Positions 8,354 to 17,180 of a stretch of 64,000 bases of DNA are shown here, piece by piece; positions within the stretch are counted from its first letter, which is position 1, and each line of letters starts with the position of its first letter. The position numbers and the translations under genes were made by a program. The stretch spans positions 21,083-85,082 of the forward strand of contig NZ_ABCS01000035.1 in NCBI RefSeq assembly GCF_000170895.1, given 5' to 3'. The stretch comes from Plesiocystis pacifica SIR-1 (GTDB lineage Bacteria; Myxococcota_A; Polyangia; Nannocystales; Nannocystaceae). The notes under the pieces are model-generated. The model made no database searches, had not been told where the DNA came from, and saw nothing but the letters and a program-made list of their open reading frames with translations.

Positions 8354-10081
8354 ATGAGTATCAACTCGTCCCACAAGCTGACGCCGCGGGCTGTGCCCGA
8401 GCGGCGGGAGACCCGGGTCGCGGATCAGATCGCCGAGGTCATGATGCGGCACCGCATCGACCGCGTGTTCGGGATCCCTGGCGGAACGATCTCGCCGGTC
8501 TTCGACGCGCTCTACGGCGCGGGCATCGAGTTGGTCACTTGCCAGCACGAGACCATGGCGGTCTACGCCGCGGCGGGCTACGCCCGGGCGACGGGCTGCC
8601 CCGGCGTCGTCGCGGTCACCTCGGGCCCGGGCGCACTCAATGCGCTCACGGGCCTCGCGGCGGCCTGCCGCGACGAGCTCCCGGTGCTGATCCTCTCCGG
8701 CGAGGCGGACATGCGGAACTTCGGCCGCTCGCCCCTCCAAGACGGCAGCGCCTCCGGCCTCGACCTCATGGCGATGGTCCGCCCGATCACCAAGTACGCC
8801 GAGCTCGCCCTCCGTCCCGAGCGCGCCCCCGTGGTGGTCGATCAGGCCCTGTCCGTCATCAACAACCCGCCCTTCGGCACCGCCTTCATCTCCCTGCCCA
8901 TCAACCTCACCCACTCGAGCGTGCTCCCGGCACGCATGCCGGTGATGCTCTCGCGGGGCCACGAGCCCGACATCGGGACCTGCCGCCGCATCGCCAACAT
9001 GCTCGCCGGCGCCTCGCGGCCCGCGATCTTGCTCGGCGTCGGGGCCAAGCGCTCGGAGATCGGCAACGTGATCCTCGAGATCGCCGAGACCCTGCGCATT
9101 CCGGTCATCACCGACATCGAGGGCAAGGGCGTGTTCCCGGAGACCCACCCCCTGAGCCTCGGGGTGTTCGGCATCGCCAGCCGCGGTGCAGCCAACGCCT
9201 ACATCGACGAGTCCATCGACCTGCTGCTGACCATCGGCTGCCGCTTCGACGACACGAGCACCGGCGGCTACGCCGACGTGCTGCGCCCCAGCTACGGCCA
9301 GCTCATCCAGCTCGACCACGACCCCGAGCGCATCGGTCGGTCCTACGCGCCCGACGTGGCCATGTGCGCCGACCTCGGCCGGACCCTCCAGCTGATCCAG
9401 GAGCACCTGCCCACCCCGACGCCGCAGATGATCCTCCACCGCGACCGGATGATCCGCGAGGTCCAGCCGGAGATCATCGAGCCCGAGGTCAACGAGGACA
9501 GCCAGGCGCCCCACGACCCGCGCCTGCTCGCGCCGCTGATGCGCGACATCTTCGGGCCCGAGGCGGTGTTTTGCTGCGACATCGGTAACCACCTGCTGTT
9601 CACGGCCCAGAACCTGCTGGTCGAGCGCCCTGACGGCTTTTGGGTGTCCTACGGCCTCGGCGGCATGGGCTCGGGCCTGGGCACCGCGATCGGCATGCAG
9701 CTGGCCTACGGCTACCTGCGCCAGGTCGTGTGCATGATCGGCGACGGCGGCCTGCTGATGACCGGCAGCGAGCTGGCGACCTGCGTGCGCTACCAGATCC
9801 CGCTGGTCACCGTCGTGTTCGACGATCGTCGCCTGGGCATGGTCGACGACGGCTTCAACGTGCTGTTCGGGCGAACGCCGACCTTCTCGACCCCGGACAT
9901 CGACTTCGTGACCTTCGCCCGCTCCATGGGCCTGGCCTCCGAGCGCATCGAGCATCTGTCTCAGGCGCGCGAGGTCATCGAAGCCAACAAGGGCAAGCCC
10001 CTGCTCCTGGTCATGCCCACGGACCAGAACATCAAGCCCTACAACCCGCGCATCGAAGCGGTCAGCGGCGAAGACGGCTGA
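8354..10081 (+). CDS. Thiamine-diphosphate enzyme, acetolactate synthase-like
   Basis: 575 residues with the three-domain ThDP fold: N-terminal pyrimidine-binding domain with activating Glu66 (CQHET), central NAD/FAD-like domain, C-terminal pyrophosphate domain with GDGG at 463-466. The Mg2+-binding second half of the ThDP motif reads FDDRRLGM, so the usual Asn is Asp490; most active homologues have N at this place. Start at ATG 8354 is supported by GGAGAG at 8344-8349. No small regulatory subunit lies next to it, so a catabolic ALS, glyoxylate carboligase-like or other carboligase/decarboxylase role is possible. It follows the DASS transporter after 234 nt. Confidence 0.8.
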   Translation: MSINSSHKLTPRAVPERRETRVADQIAEVMMRHRIDRVFGIPGGTISPVFDALYGAGIELVTCQHETMAVYAAAGYARATGCPGVVAVTSGPGALNALTGLAAACRDELPVLILSGEADMRNFGRSPLQDGSASGLDLMAMVRPITKYAELALRPERAPVVVDQALSVINNPPFGTAFISLPINLTHSSVLPARMPVMLSRGHEPDIGTCRRIANMLAGASRPAILLGVGAKRSEIGNVILEIAETLRIPVITDIEGKGVFPETHPLSLGVFGIASRGAANAYIDESIDLLLTIGCRFDDTSTGGYADVLRPSYGQLIQLDHDPERIGRSYAPDVAMCADLGRTLQLIQEHLPTPTPQMILHRDRMIREVQPEIIEPEVNEDSQAPHDPRLLAPLMRDIFGPEAVFCCDIGNHLLFTAQNLLVERPDGFWVSYGLGGMGSGLGTAIGMQLAYGYLRQVVCMIGDGGLLMTGSELATCVRYQIPLVTVVFDDRRLGMVDDGFNVLFGRTPTFSTPDIDFVTFARSMGLASERIEHLSQAREVIEANKGKPLLLVMPTDQNIKPYNPRIEAVSGEDG

Positions 10082-10111
10082 GCGGCTCCGGCTTCGCTAC
10101 AGGCCAAGTCA

Positions 10112-10144
10112 AGAGCGCCGCGCACGGTTCGTGCGGGGCGCTCT
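10112..10144. terminator. Hairpin between convergent genes
   Basis: Arms 10113-10126 (GAGCGCCGCGCACG) and 10130-10143 pair over 14 bp with one mismatch around the loop GTT; an A-T pair closes it at 10112/10144. It lies between the ends of the ThDP enzyme (+) and the AAA giant (-), as expected for a shared terminator, although no long T tract follows. Confidence 0.55.
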
Positions 10145-10165
10145 CGCGTTGGGTTGCTCGCCTCG

Positions 10166-13100
10166 CTACTCGTCGCCCTTCAAGAGGGCCTCGATCTCGT
10201 TGACCATGAAGGGCACGCGCAGGCAGGCGCGCTGGTCCGCGGTCACGGGGTCGACCCCGCGCTTGACGATCTCGACCATGCGCGCCTCGACGAGGGGCTC
10301 GAGCACCTGGTGCTTCCGCAAAGTCTCGCCGTCGGCGAGCATCAAGGTCGCGCCCTCGAGCAGGCCGGGCTCGAACTCACGGGGCGCCATGCACAGCGGC
10401 TCGACGTTGAGCTGGGCGAGGGTCGAGCGGACCGTGTCTCGGATCGCGACCTCGGGGTGGACGACCAGGACCTTGCCGTAGTCCTCGGACTCGTCGATGG
10501 TCGCGTCGACCTCGAGGGGGATGCGGCCGAGCAGCACCGTGCGGGCGCGGCCGGCCGTGGCCGTGAGCTCGCCGTTCATGGGCCGGATCAGGGCTTCGCA
10601 GGTCTTGAACCCGCCGATCACGGGGACGTGGGTGCCGGACCCGCGGGCGAGGACGCGCAGCAGCAGGTAGCGGCCGGGGTTGAGGTTCGCGGAGTCGCGG
10701 TTGCGGCGGATGTCGCCGCTGAGCTCCTCGAGCTCGAGGTCGAGGCTGATCTGCGGCTGGTCGCCGACGGCGTCGCGGCTCGACAGCACCAGGTTGATGA
10801 TCAACACCTGCAGGTCGCCGGCGGACACGGGCACGACGATGTCGGGGTTGGAGCAGTTGATGTCGAACACCGAGCCGGGCAGCTGCGGCGCGAGCACGTC
10901 CTTGAGCGGCCCGACGACCTCGCGGAGCTGGGACTCTTGCACGGGCTCCGAGCCGATGCCCCAGTCGTCGAGGATCTCGGAGTGATCGCTGGTCATCTCC
11001 ATCGACATGTTGGTCATCGACAGCTGCGTCGAGGCCTCGTCGAGCAGGCCAGCTTGGGGCAGCTTGGGCGCGTCGAACAGGAGGTTGGGCTGGATGTCCT
11101 CGACGAGCGAGGAGTCGTCGAACTCGAAGGGGTTGTCCTGGGTGCGGCTCGACAGCCCGAGGCGCTTGCCGAACTTGCTGGCGATGTTCTCGTGCTCCTT
11201 GGCCGCGCTCACGTTGTCGACCATGTTGATCTGCGCGAGGGTGCGGTGGGCCTCGCGGGCGCCGAACAGGTCGCCGTGGCTGTCGAGGCCGGCGATGATC
11301 TCCGAGGCGTGCTTGCGGGCCGTGTCCGGCTTGCGGTCGACCATGGCCTTGCGCATCAGCACGACCTGGTAGTGCACGGTCAGCCGCGGCGAGGCGGAGG
11401 CGGCCGACTTGAGCTTGCGGATGGTCTTGCGCAGCAGCTTGCGCTCGTCTCGGGAGGGCAGCTGGTGGTCGAGGATGATCATCGCCGTGGCGAAGTGGTG
11501 CTCGAGCAGGAACTCGGGCACGCCCGGGACGCTGGCGATGATCGCCTGCCCGGCGAGGGCCTGCTCGTAGCCCAGCTTGCGCTCGCCGCTGTAGAGCGCG
11601 GCGAGGGCCAGGCTGGTCTGCGCCAACAGCCGATCGAGGTCCTCGATCTCGGGCTGCTTCACGCGCTGGGCGAGCTCCTGGATGCGCAGCGAGACGTCGG
11701 TCCGACCTTGGCGGGCGAGCACGCACACGCGGATCGACTCGAGGGTCGCGCTGAGGGCGGTCTTGCCGTTGCGCTGGCCCATGGCGATGGCCTCGTCGAG
11801 CCAGCCGAGCACCTTGTCCGCGCGCTCGTGGTTCTTGCCGTAGAGCGCCTTCATCAGCAGCGAGAGCACGGCGACGGACATGTCGCCGGTCTCGCGGAAG
11901 GCCGCGATCGCGTCGTCGAGGAGGTCCTGACCCTCCTCGTAGCGCAGCGAGGGCAGGTAGAGGGTGTGCGCCCGGGTGTGGCAAGCGATGCCCCGGGCCC
12001 AGGGATCGCCGGAGTCCTTGGCGATGTCGGTGAGGTTTTGGAACCGCTTCTCGGCCGTCGAGAAGTGACCGATGGTCGCGCGGATCGAGGCCTCGAAGCT
12101 CAAGGTCAGCGCGGCGGAGGCCGTGCGCAGGCCCTGGGCCATCCACCGGCCCCGGTAGATGCACACGAAGCTCAGCAGCGGGTCGGTGCCGAGGTTCTTG
12201 ACCACCATGTGGGGGTAGAGCCCGCACAGCGCGTCGCGGATCTCGGGGCCGTGCGGCGGCTTGCGCAACGTCGCGTTGATCAGCGAGCTGATCACCGAGA
12301 GGATCTTGCCGAAGGTCGTGCGCGGGGTCGGCTCGCCGACGACCTCGAGGGCCATGTCGCCGAGCACCTGGGCGTCGTCGGCCCGCGACTTGAAGAACAG
12401 GTAGTGGACGGCCTTGGCCCCGGCCCGCACGGCGTGGGCCGGATCGGTGCCCGCGATCAGGGCCGAGAACATCTCGATGGCGTTCTCGAAGTCGTCGCTG
12501 AGCAGGTAGACGTCGGCGAGGGCCTCGGCGGCGAGGGAGCGCTGCTTGGGGTCGCGGCTGCGCTCGAGGGCGCACTCGAGGTGCCAGCGCGCGCGCTCGA
12601 GGTCGTAGATCGCCAGGCGCTCGTGGCCGGCCTCGACGTGGAACACCGAGAGGCGGTCGAAGTCCTCGAGCGTCGCCGTGTCGGCCTCGAAGCCGAGCTC
12701 GCGGTGGTAGGCGATCTGGGCCAGGGGGGCGTCCTGCTCGAGCAGCAGCTGGGCCGCGGCGCGGTGCGCCTCTCGGCGCTGGCTCGCGTCGACGGACTCG
12801 AGCACGAGCTCGCGGATCGAGTCGTGGGGGAAGCTGACGCCGATGCTGGTCGGGGTCAGGATGCCGCGGGATACGAGGTCTCGGATGGCGCTGTTGACGT
12901 GGTCTTCGTCGTCGGCGGTCAGCGAGTGGAGCTCGGCGGTGGTGATCGACAGCCCGAGCACGGCGGCCCGCAGCGCCAGGGTGCGGACCTCGGACGCCGC
13001 TCCGGCCAGCCGGAAGCCGAACAGATCGCGGACGTCGGGCTCGTGGTCGATCTCCTCTTGGAGGGAGCGGCGCGCTCGCCAGGTCGAGTCGCCGACCTCG

Positions 13101-14659
13101 TGGATCAGCAAGCTGCGATCGATCCACGCCCGCAGGTTCGCCCAGATCGCCAGGGGGTAGCCGCCGCTGACCGACATCAGGGTCTCGGCGAGCAGGTCCT
13201 GATCGGCGATGGTCCCGAGCAGCGTGCGGTTGAGCAGCGTGTTGATCTCGTCGATCTGCAGCGGCCGGAGGTCGCGGACCTCGGTCTCGAACTCGGGCTT
13301 GTAGCGCTGCTTCTCGTCGCGCAGGCCGGCGATCACCAGGGTGTGGTGAGCCGGGCGCAGCTGCGTGAGGATCTTGAGCACCGCGAGCGAGCGCGAGTCG
13401 GCGTTCTCGAGGTTGTCGAGGACGAGGACGAGGGGCCGCTTTTGGCTGCCGATCGCCCGGAGCAGATCGGCGATCACCGAGGTGTGGCGGTTGAAGTCGC
13501 CGCTGAGCTCGAGGGGCGGGAGCTCCTCGATGACGCGGAGCAGGCTGCCCAGGGAGGGCGCGCTGCGGGTCACGATGGCGCCGAGGTTGCGGATCGATCG
13601 GTTGATGCGTCCGCGGACCTGCTCGCGCTCTTCGGGCTCGAGGGTGCGCAGGGCCTTGGTGACCTGCTCGATGGCGCCGAGCAGGCCGCCGCGGGTGTCG
13701 GCGCTGCGCGGCTGCCAGGTGCCCGCGAGCACGAAGGCGTCGCCAGCCTCGAGGCGCGCGCTGATGAACTCGCGCAGCAGCCGAGACTTGCCGACGCCGC
13801 GGTTGCCTCGGATCACGACCGCCGTGGGCTGGGCGATGCGGGCCCGAGACAGCCCGTCGGTCAGGAAGGACATGGTCTTCTCGCGGCCGACGAAGGGCGG
13901 CTCCGAGGGCAGCTCGATGGTCTCGAGCTGGCGCTCTCCGGCCATCGAGCGGATGCGCTGAGACAGCTCGTGGGCGTTGCTCGGCGCCGGCCGAATCATC
14001 GGCCACGCCGAGCTGCCGCCGACCTCCTCGAGGAAGGCGCACAGCTGGCGCAGGTCGTTCCTGTAGTCGTGCTCCTCGGTGAACAGGTGATCGTAGTTGG
14101 CGAGGAAGTAGCGGCCGCCCTCGACCCGCAGGGCCTCGCGGCTGAACTGGACGCCGTAGATCTCCTGGGCGTGGAGGCGAACGAGCAAGGTCGCCAGGGC
14201 GCTGCCGAGGTGCAGCAGCTCTTGGCTGTCGAGGGTGTCGCCGCGGGTCTCCCCGCTCATCAAGGTGATGGCGCCGGTCAGCACCGGATCGCCGGCCACG
14301 GGGTCGCAGACCAGCACGAACTGCTCGCCGGACTCGAAGTCCGCGTGGGCGCGGGGCTGGGTGCTGCGGTGCTGGCTGTTGCGGTCGAGGTTGTAGGCGC
14401 GGTGCAGCCGAGCGCGGTCCTCCTGGGACACGTAGGTGTCCCGAGAGCGCCGCGGGATGTGCAGCTCGACGCGGTGGCTGGGCCGGTGGCCGTACTCGCG
14501 CTGGAGGTCCGTGACTGGGACGACGAGGCTGTGCGCGCTCTCGACGACCTCTCCGACGACGCAAAAGCGCTGCCAGAGGATCATGCCAGCTTCGAAGTCC
14601 ATGACGCTGGCTTCAGCTAGGCGGCCGAGGCTATTGGGCGAGAAGCTCCGCGTGGCCAT
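10166..14659 (-). CDS. Pseudokinase-AAA ATPase-TPR-pseudo-HATPase-pseudo-receiver signalling protein
   Basis: 1497 residues. Residues about 20-215 follow a Ser/Thr kinase C-lobe outline, but the catalytic HRDxKxxN and DFG positions read YGVQFSREAL and ANYDH, so it is kinase-dead. Residues 250-620 are an AAA_16-type STAND ATPase with Walker A GNRGVGKS (285-292) and Walker B LVLVLDN (about 410-416), both intact. A long helical TPR-like region follows. The C-terminus has a HATPase-like domain with N-box NLVLSSRDAV (key Asn lost) and no G1 DxGxG, then a receiver-like domain starting VLVVHPEVAIRD, where the acidic pair is missing. Lies 34 nt after a histidine kinase on the same strand, so probably its partner. 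Role inferred: ATP-dependent signalling scaffold. Confidence 0.85.
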   Translation of the reverse strand: MATRSFSPNSLGRLAEASVMDFEAGMILWQRFCVVGEVVESAHSLVVPVTDLQREYGHRPSHRVELHIPRRSRDTYVSQEDRARLHRAYNLDRNSQHRSTQPRAHADFESGEQFVLVCDPVAGDPVLTGAITLMSGETRGDTLDSQELLHLGSALATLLVRLHAQEIYGVQFSREALRVEGGRYFLANYDHLFTEEHDYRNDLRQLCAFLEEVGGSSAWPMIRPAPSNAHELSQRIRSMAGERQLETIELPSEPPFVGREKTMSFLTDGLSRARIAQPTAVVIRGNRGVGKSRLLREFISARLEAGDAFVLAGTWQPRSADTRGGLLGAIEQVTKALRTLEPEEREQVRGRINRSIRNLGAIVTRSAPSLGSLLRVIEELPPLELSGDFNRHTSVIADLLRAIGSQKRPLVLVLDNLENADSRSLAVLKILTQLRPAHHTLVIAGLRDEKQRYKPEFETEVRDLRPLQIDEINTLLNRTLLGTIADQDLLAETLMSVSGGYPLAIWANLRAWIDRSLLIHEVGDSTWRARRSLQEEIDHEPDVRDLFGFRLAGAASEVRTLALRAAVLGLSITTAELHSLTADDEDHVNSAIRDLVSRGILTPTSIGVSFPHDSIRELVLESVDASQRREAHRAAAQLLLEQDAPLAQIAYHRELGFEADTATLEDFDRLSVFHVEAGHERLAIYDLERARWHLECALERSRDPKQRSLAAEALADVYLLSDDFENAIEMFSALIAGTDPAHAVRAGAKAVHYLFFKSRADDAQVLGDMALEVVGEPTPRTTFGKILSVISSLINATLRKPPHGPEIRDALCGLYPHMVVKNLGTDPLLSFVCIYRGRWMAQGLRTASAALTLSFEASIRATIGHFSTAEKRFQNLTDIAKDSGDPWARGIACHTRAHTLYLPSLRYEEGQDLLDDAIAAFRETGDMSVAVLSLLMKALYGKNHERADKVLGWLDEAIAMGQRNGKTALSATLESIRVCVLARQGRTDVSLRIQELAQRVKQPEIEDLDRLLAQTSLALAALYSGERKLGYEQALAGQAIIASVPGVPEFLLEHHFATAMIILDHQLPSRDERKLLRKTIRKLKSAASASPRLTVHYQVVLMRKAMVDRKPDTARKHASEIIAGLDSHGDLFGAREAHRTLAQINMVDNVSAAKEHENIASKFGKRLGLSSRTQDNPFEFDDSSLVEDIQPNLLFDAPKLPQAGLLDEASTQLSMTNMSMEMTSDHSEILDDWGIGSEPVQESQLREVVGPLKDVLAPQLPGSVFDINCSNPDIVVPVSAGDLQVLIINLVLSSRDAVGDQPQISLDLELEELSGDIRRNRDSANLNPGRYLLLRVLARGSGTHVPVIGGFKTCEALIRPMNGELTATAGRARTVLLGRIPLEVDATIDESEDYGKVLVVHPEVAIRDTVRSTLAQLNVEPLCMAPREFEPGLLEGATLMLADGETLRKHQVLEPLVEARMVEIVKRGVDPVTADQRACLRVPFMVNEIEALLKGDE

Positions 14660-14693
14660 TCGGGATGCTCAATCCCGGGGAGCCGCGCGGGGC

Positions 14694-15566
14694 TCAACCG
14701 CGGGGCACACCGAAGGTGAACTGAGTCGTGAACTGGGCGTTCGAGCCGGGACGCGACTGGACCTGCAGCGTACCACCCCACTCCTCGACGAGGCGACGAC
14801 AGACCGGGAGACCGACGCCCGAGCCCTTCTCCTTGGTGGTGAAGAACATGTCGAAGATCTTCGGCTGCATCTCCTCGGGGATGCCGGGGCCGTTGTCGGC
14901 GACCTGGACGAACACGTCGTCCGTGGCGACCCAGGCCGAGATGGACACGCGGCCCTCAGGACCCTCTGGGATGGCGTCCAGGGCGTTTTTGATGAGGTTG
15001 GCCAGGACGCGGAGCAGCGCGCCACGAGGGGCCAGGATGTCGACGCGGGGGATGTCGGCGAGGACCAGGCGGCCCTTCGCAACGCGTCGATGCATGCGCA
15101 GCGTGGTCTTGAGCAGATCGGGGAGGTCGACGATCGCACCCGCACCGGCAGCGCGCTGAAGCGCGACGCCGTCGCGGGTGATGTTCACCATGGTCGCAGC
15201 CACCAGGCGAGCTTCGTCGAGGGTGCGCAGCACTTCACGGGCAGGCCCGGCTTGCCCCGAAGTCGCCGCCATTCCGAGCACGCCGTTGCGCGAGTGATCG
15301 ATGTGAGCGACGAGCACCTGTACGAGGGAGCGCAGGTCGTGCATTGCACCTGCTGCCAATGTGGCAGTGGCGGCGCGGTCGAGCTGCTCCGCGATCTGCT
15401 CGGCGACGTTGGTCGACTCGCCCTCGTCCCTGACCTTTCGACCGAGCTCGTCCAGGAAGGACAGCAAGCTGCGCCCAAATGCGTTGGGGTCTTGGGATTG
15501 GTCGTAGAGTCGCTCGAGCTCGGCCTTGAGGTCGACGACGCTTTGGTCAAGTGCGGTCTGAGACAT
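14694..15566 (-). CDS. Soluble sensor histidine kinase
   Basis: 290 residues, no membrane segment. N-terminal coiled region, H-box AAGAMHDLRSLVQVL with His76, N-box LANLIKNALDAI (Asn194), G1 box ADNGPGIP (224-230), F/G2 region FFTTKEKGSGVGLP. All phosphotransfer and ATP-binding residues are present, in contrast to the downstream giant whose homologous modules are degenerate. No receiver domain protein with intact residues is next to it. Starts at ATG 15566. Confidence 0.88.
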   Translation of the reverse strand: MSQTALDQSVVDLKAELERLYDQSQDPNAFGRSLLSFLDELGRKVRDEGESTNVAEQIAEQLDRAATATLAAGAMHDLRSLVQVLVAHIDHSRNGVLGMAATSGQAGPAREVLRTLDEARLVAATMVNITRDGVALQRAAGAGAIVDLPDLLKTTLRMHRRVAKGRLVLADIPRVDILAPRGALLRVLANLIKNALDAIPEGPEGRVSISAWVATDDVFVQVADNGPGIPEEMQPKIFDMFFTTKEKGSGVGLPVCRRLVEEWGGTLQVQSRPGSNAQFTTQFTFGVPRG

Positions 15567-16037
15567 GACGTTGCTGCTCCGGATACGTCAGGAAGAATAC
15601 GGCTGCGTCCAATAGGATAGATCGAAACAAGGACTGGCAAAAGGTCGAACGACCAGTTTGGTGGTTCTTGTGCCAGGCGCAAAGCGGACAAAGCTAAAAA
15701 GCTCTCAAAGCTATCATGAGCTGCGCGGCCTGCGACCAAACCCTCGTTTAGTCCGGCGACATGAGGCATTTCTCCCCATGGGTCGCTCGATAGCGCCCGC
15801 AGCAACGGGCAGCGCGTGTTTCCAGGGGGTTCGAGTCCGAGGGCCGAGAGGTGATCGGACGACCAAGGCGCCCGGTCGCCCGGAGGGTGACGGGCCCCCC
15901 ATTGGTGGCGCGCGTGAGACGCTGCTCGCCTTCACGCGATCTGCGGAGTCTGCCGATGCGAGATCTCGCGCCCCTGCGTGCCCCATCCGTTGGTTGGATT
16001 GGAGGCGAGCCGTGGGATCGCCGCGAGGACGCGCAGC
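15567..16037. other. 471-nt gap without a convincing gene
   Basis: Lies between the start of the histidine kinase gene and the end of the cerR-like gene, both minus strand. The first 150 nt are AT-richer and should contain the kinase promoter. A GGTTCGAGTCC stretch near 15828 resembles a tRNA T-arm but no cloverleaf fits. Short open frames have no recognisable content. Confidence 0.5.
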
Positions 16038-17180
16038 TCAGAGCTGACCGCGATCACGCAGCCAGCGGATCGTGTCTTCGAGTCCGCGCTCGAGATCGAA
16101 GTGTTCGGACCAGCCCAACTCGGTCCGCGCTTTTGCGTCGTCGCACCACCAGCCCGGAGACAGACTCGCGCGGGCCTTGTCGGCGGTCAGTGCCGGCACC
16201 TTGCCGCGCGCGCGGCCGATGCCCTGGTTGAGCCACCCGACGGAGCGCACGGCGACGGCTGGCAGCGGGAGGGTGAGGGCGCGGCGACCCATGGCCGCGG
16301 CCGCGACCTGGCCGAACTCGGCGACGCTGCTCGGCCGCCCGTCGGTGAGGTAGTAGATGCCGAGGCCGCGGGGGTCACCGATCGCCCCGGGGATCGCCGG
16401 GTCGAGGCCGCCTCCGCCGAGCACGTGGCGCTCGTCCTTGGCTTGCTCGCGGGCGTCGGCGCGGGGCAGGGGCTGGCCGCGCTCGCCGACCAGGGCGATG
16501 CCGCGGGCGAGGTCTCGGCCGTGGATCGCCGACATCCAGGTCGGGCGCAGGCCCGGCTGGGCGACGACCCGCATGCCGGCGGACTTGATCATCTGCAGCA
16601 CGTCCTCGTCGCGCGGGCCGTAGACCAGGGGCGGGCGCACGATGATCAGCTCGAGCTCGCTCGAGCGCGCGGCGACCATGACCCGCGCCTCGCCGGCGAG
16701 CTTGGAGTCGCCGTAGTCGGTGAACCCGGCCTCGTGGCGGTGGTGCTCGCGGCGGCCGACCTTGGGGTGCGAGGGCCCGGCGGCCATCAGCGAGGACACG
16801 TGCACGAGGCGGCGCGGGCCCTTGCCCTCGCTGGCCCGGGCGCGCTCGATGGCGGCGATCAGGTTGTCGACGCCGGCGACGTTGGTGCGGTCGAAGCCGA
16901 CGCGATCGAAGGCGGCCGTGGTCCCGGCGATGTTGTAGACGACCTCGACCCCGCGCACGGCTTCGGTCAAGGCGTCGACGTCGTCGAGGCTCGCGTAGGC
17001 GAGCTCGAAGGGGATCACCCGGCCGCCCTCGCGGGCCGCGTCCTCGAGCTTGGCGAGCTTCGAGGTCTTGCGGACCATGGCCTGGACCGCGTGGCCGCGC
17101 TCGCGCAGGACCTGGCACAGGTGGCTGCCGATGAAGCCGCTGGCCCCGGTGACCAGCACGCGGGCGCGCGCGTCAGTCAT
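16038..17180 (-). CDS. Extended SDR, ceramide-reductase (CerR)-like
   Basis: 380 residues. N-terminal Rossmann motif VTGASGFIGSHL, then AGTTAAFDRVGFDRTNVAGV, a VHVSS strand and catalytic YGDSK (YxxxK), as in NDP-sugar epimerase/3-beta-HSD-type extended SDRs. Bacterial CerR, which reduces the 3-oxo group during ceramide synthesis, belongs to this class and in Caulobacter sits with spt and the ceramide synthase gene. Here the start overlaps the stop of the bCerS-like gene by 8 nt and both face the spt-like gene, so the role is inferred mainly from context. A sugar-nucleotide or sterol dehydrogenase role cannot be excluded from sequence alone. Confidence 0.72.
   Translation of the reverse strand: MTDARARVLVTGASGFIGSHLCQVLRERGHAVQAMVRKTSKLAKLEDAAREGGRVIPFELAYASLDDVDALTEAVRGVEVVYNIAGTTAAFDRVGFDRTNVAGVDNLIAAIERARASEGKGPRRLVHVSSLMAAGPSHPKVGRREHHRHEAGFTDYGDSKLAGEARVMVAARSSELELIIVRPPLVYGPRDEDVLQMIKSAGMRVVAQPGLRPTWMSAIHGRDLARGIALVGERGQPLPRADAREQAKDERHVLGGGGLDPAIPGAIGDPRGLGIYYLTDGRPSSVAEFGQVAAAAMGRRALTLPLPAVAVRSVGWLNQGIGRARGKVPALTADKARASLSPGWWCDDAKARTELGWSEHFDLERGLEDTIRWLRDRGQL

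Noticed and set aside
10154..14620. 1488-codon plus-strand open frame
   Set aside because: It is the complement of the AAA/TPR giant; the minus strand has Walker motifs and coherent domains, the plus frame none.
15815..15860. Possible tRNA (GGTTCGAGTCC near 15828)
   Set aside because: The T-arm-like loop has no matching stem, and no acceptor or anticodon stem could be found around it on either strand.
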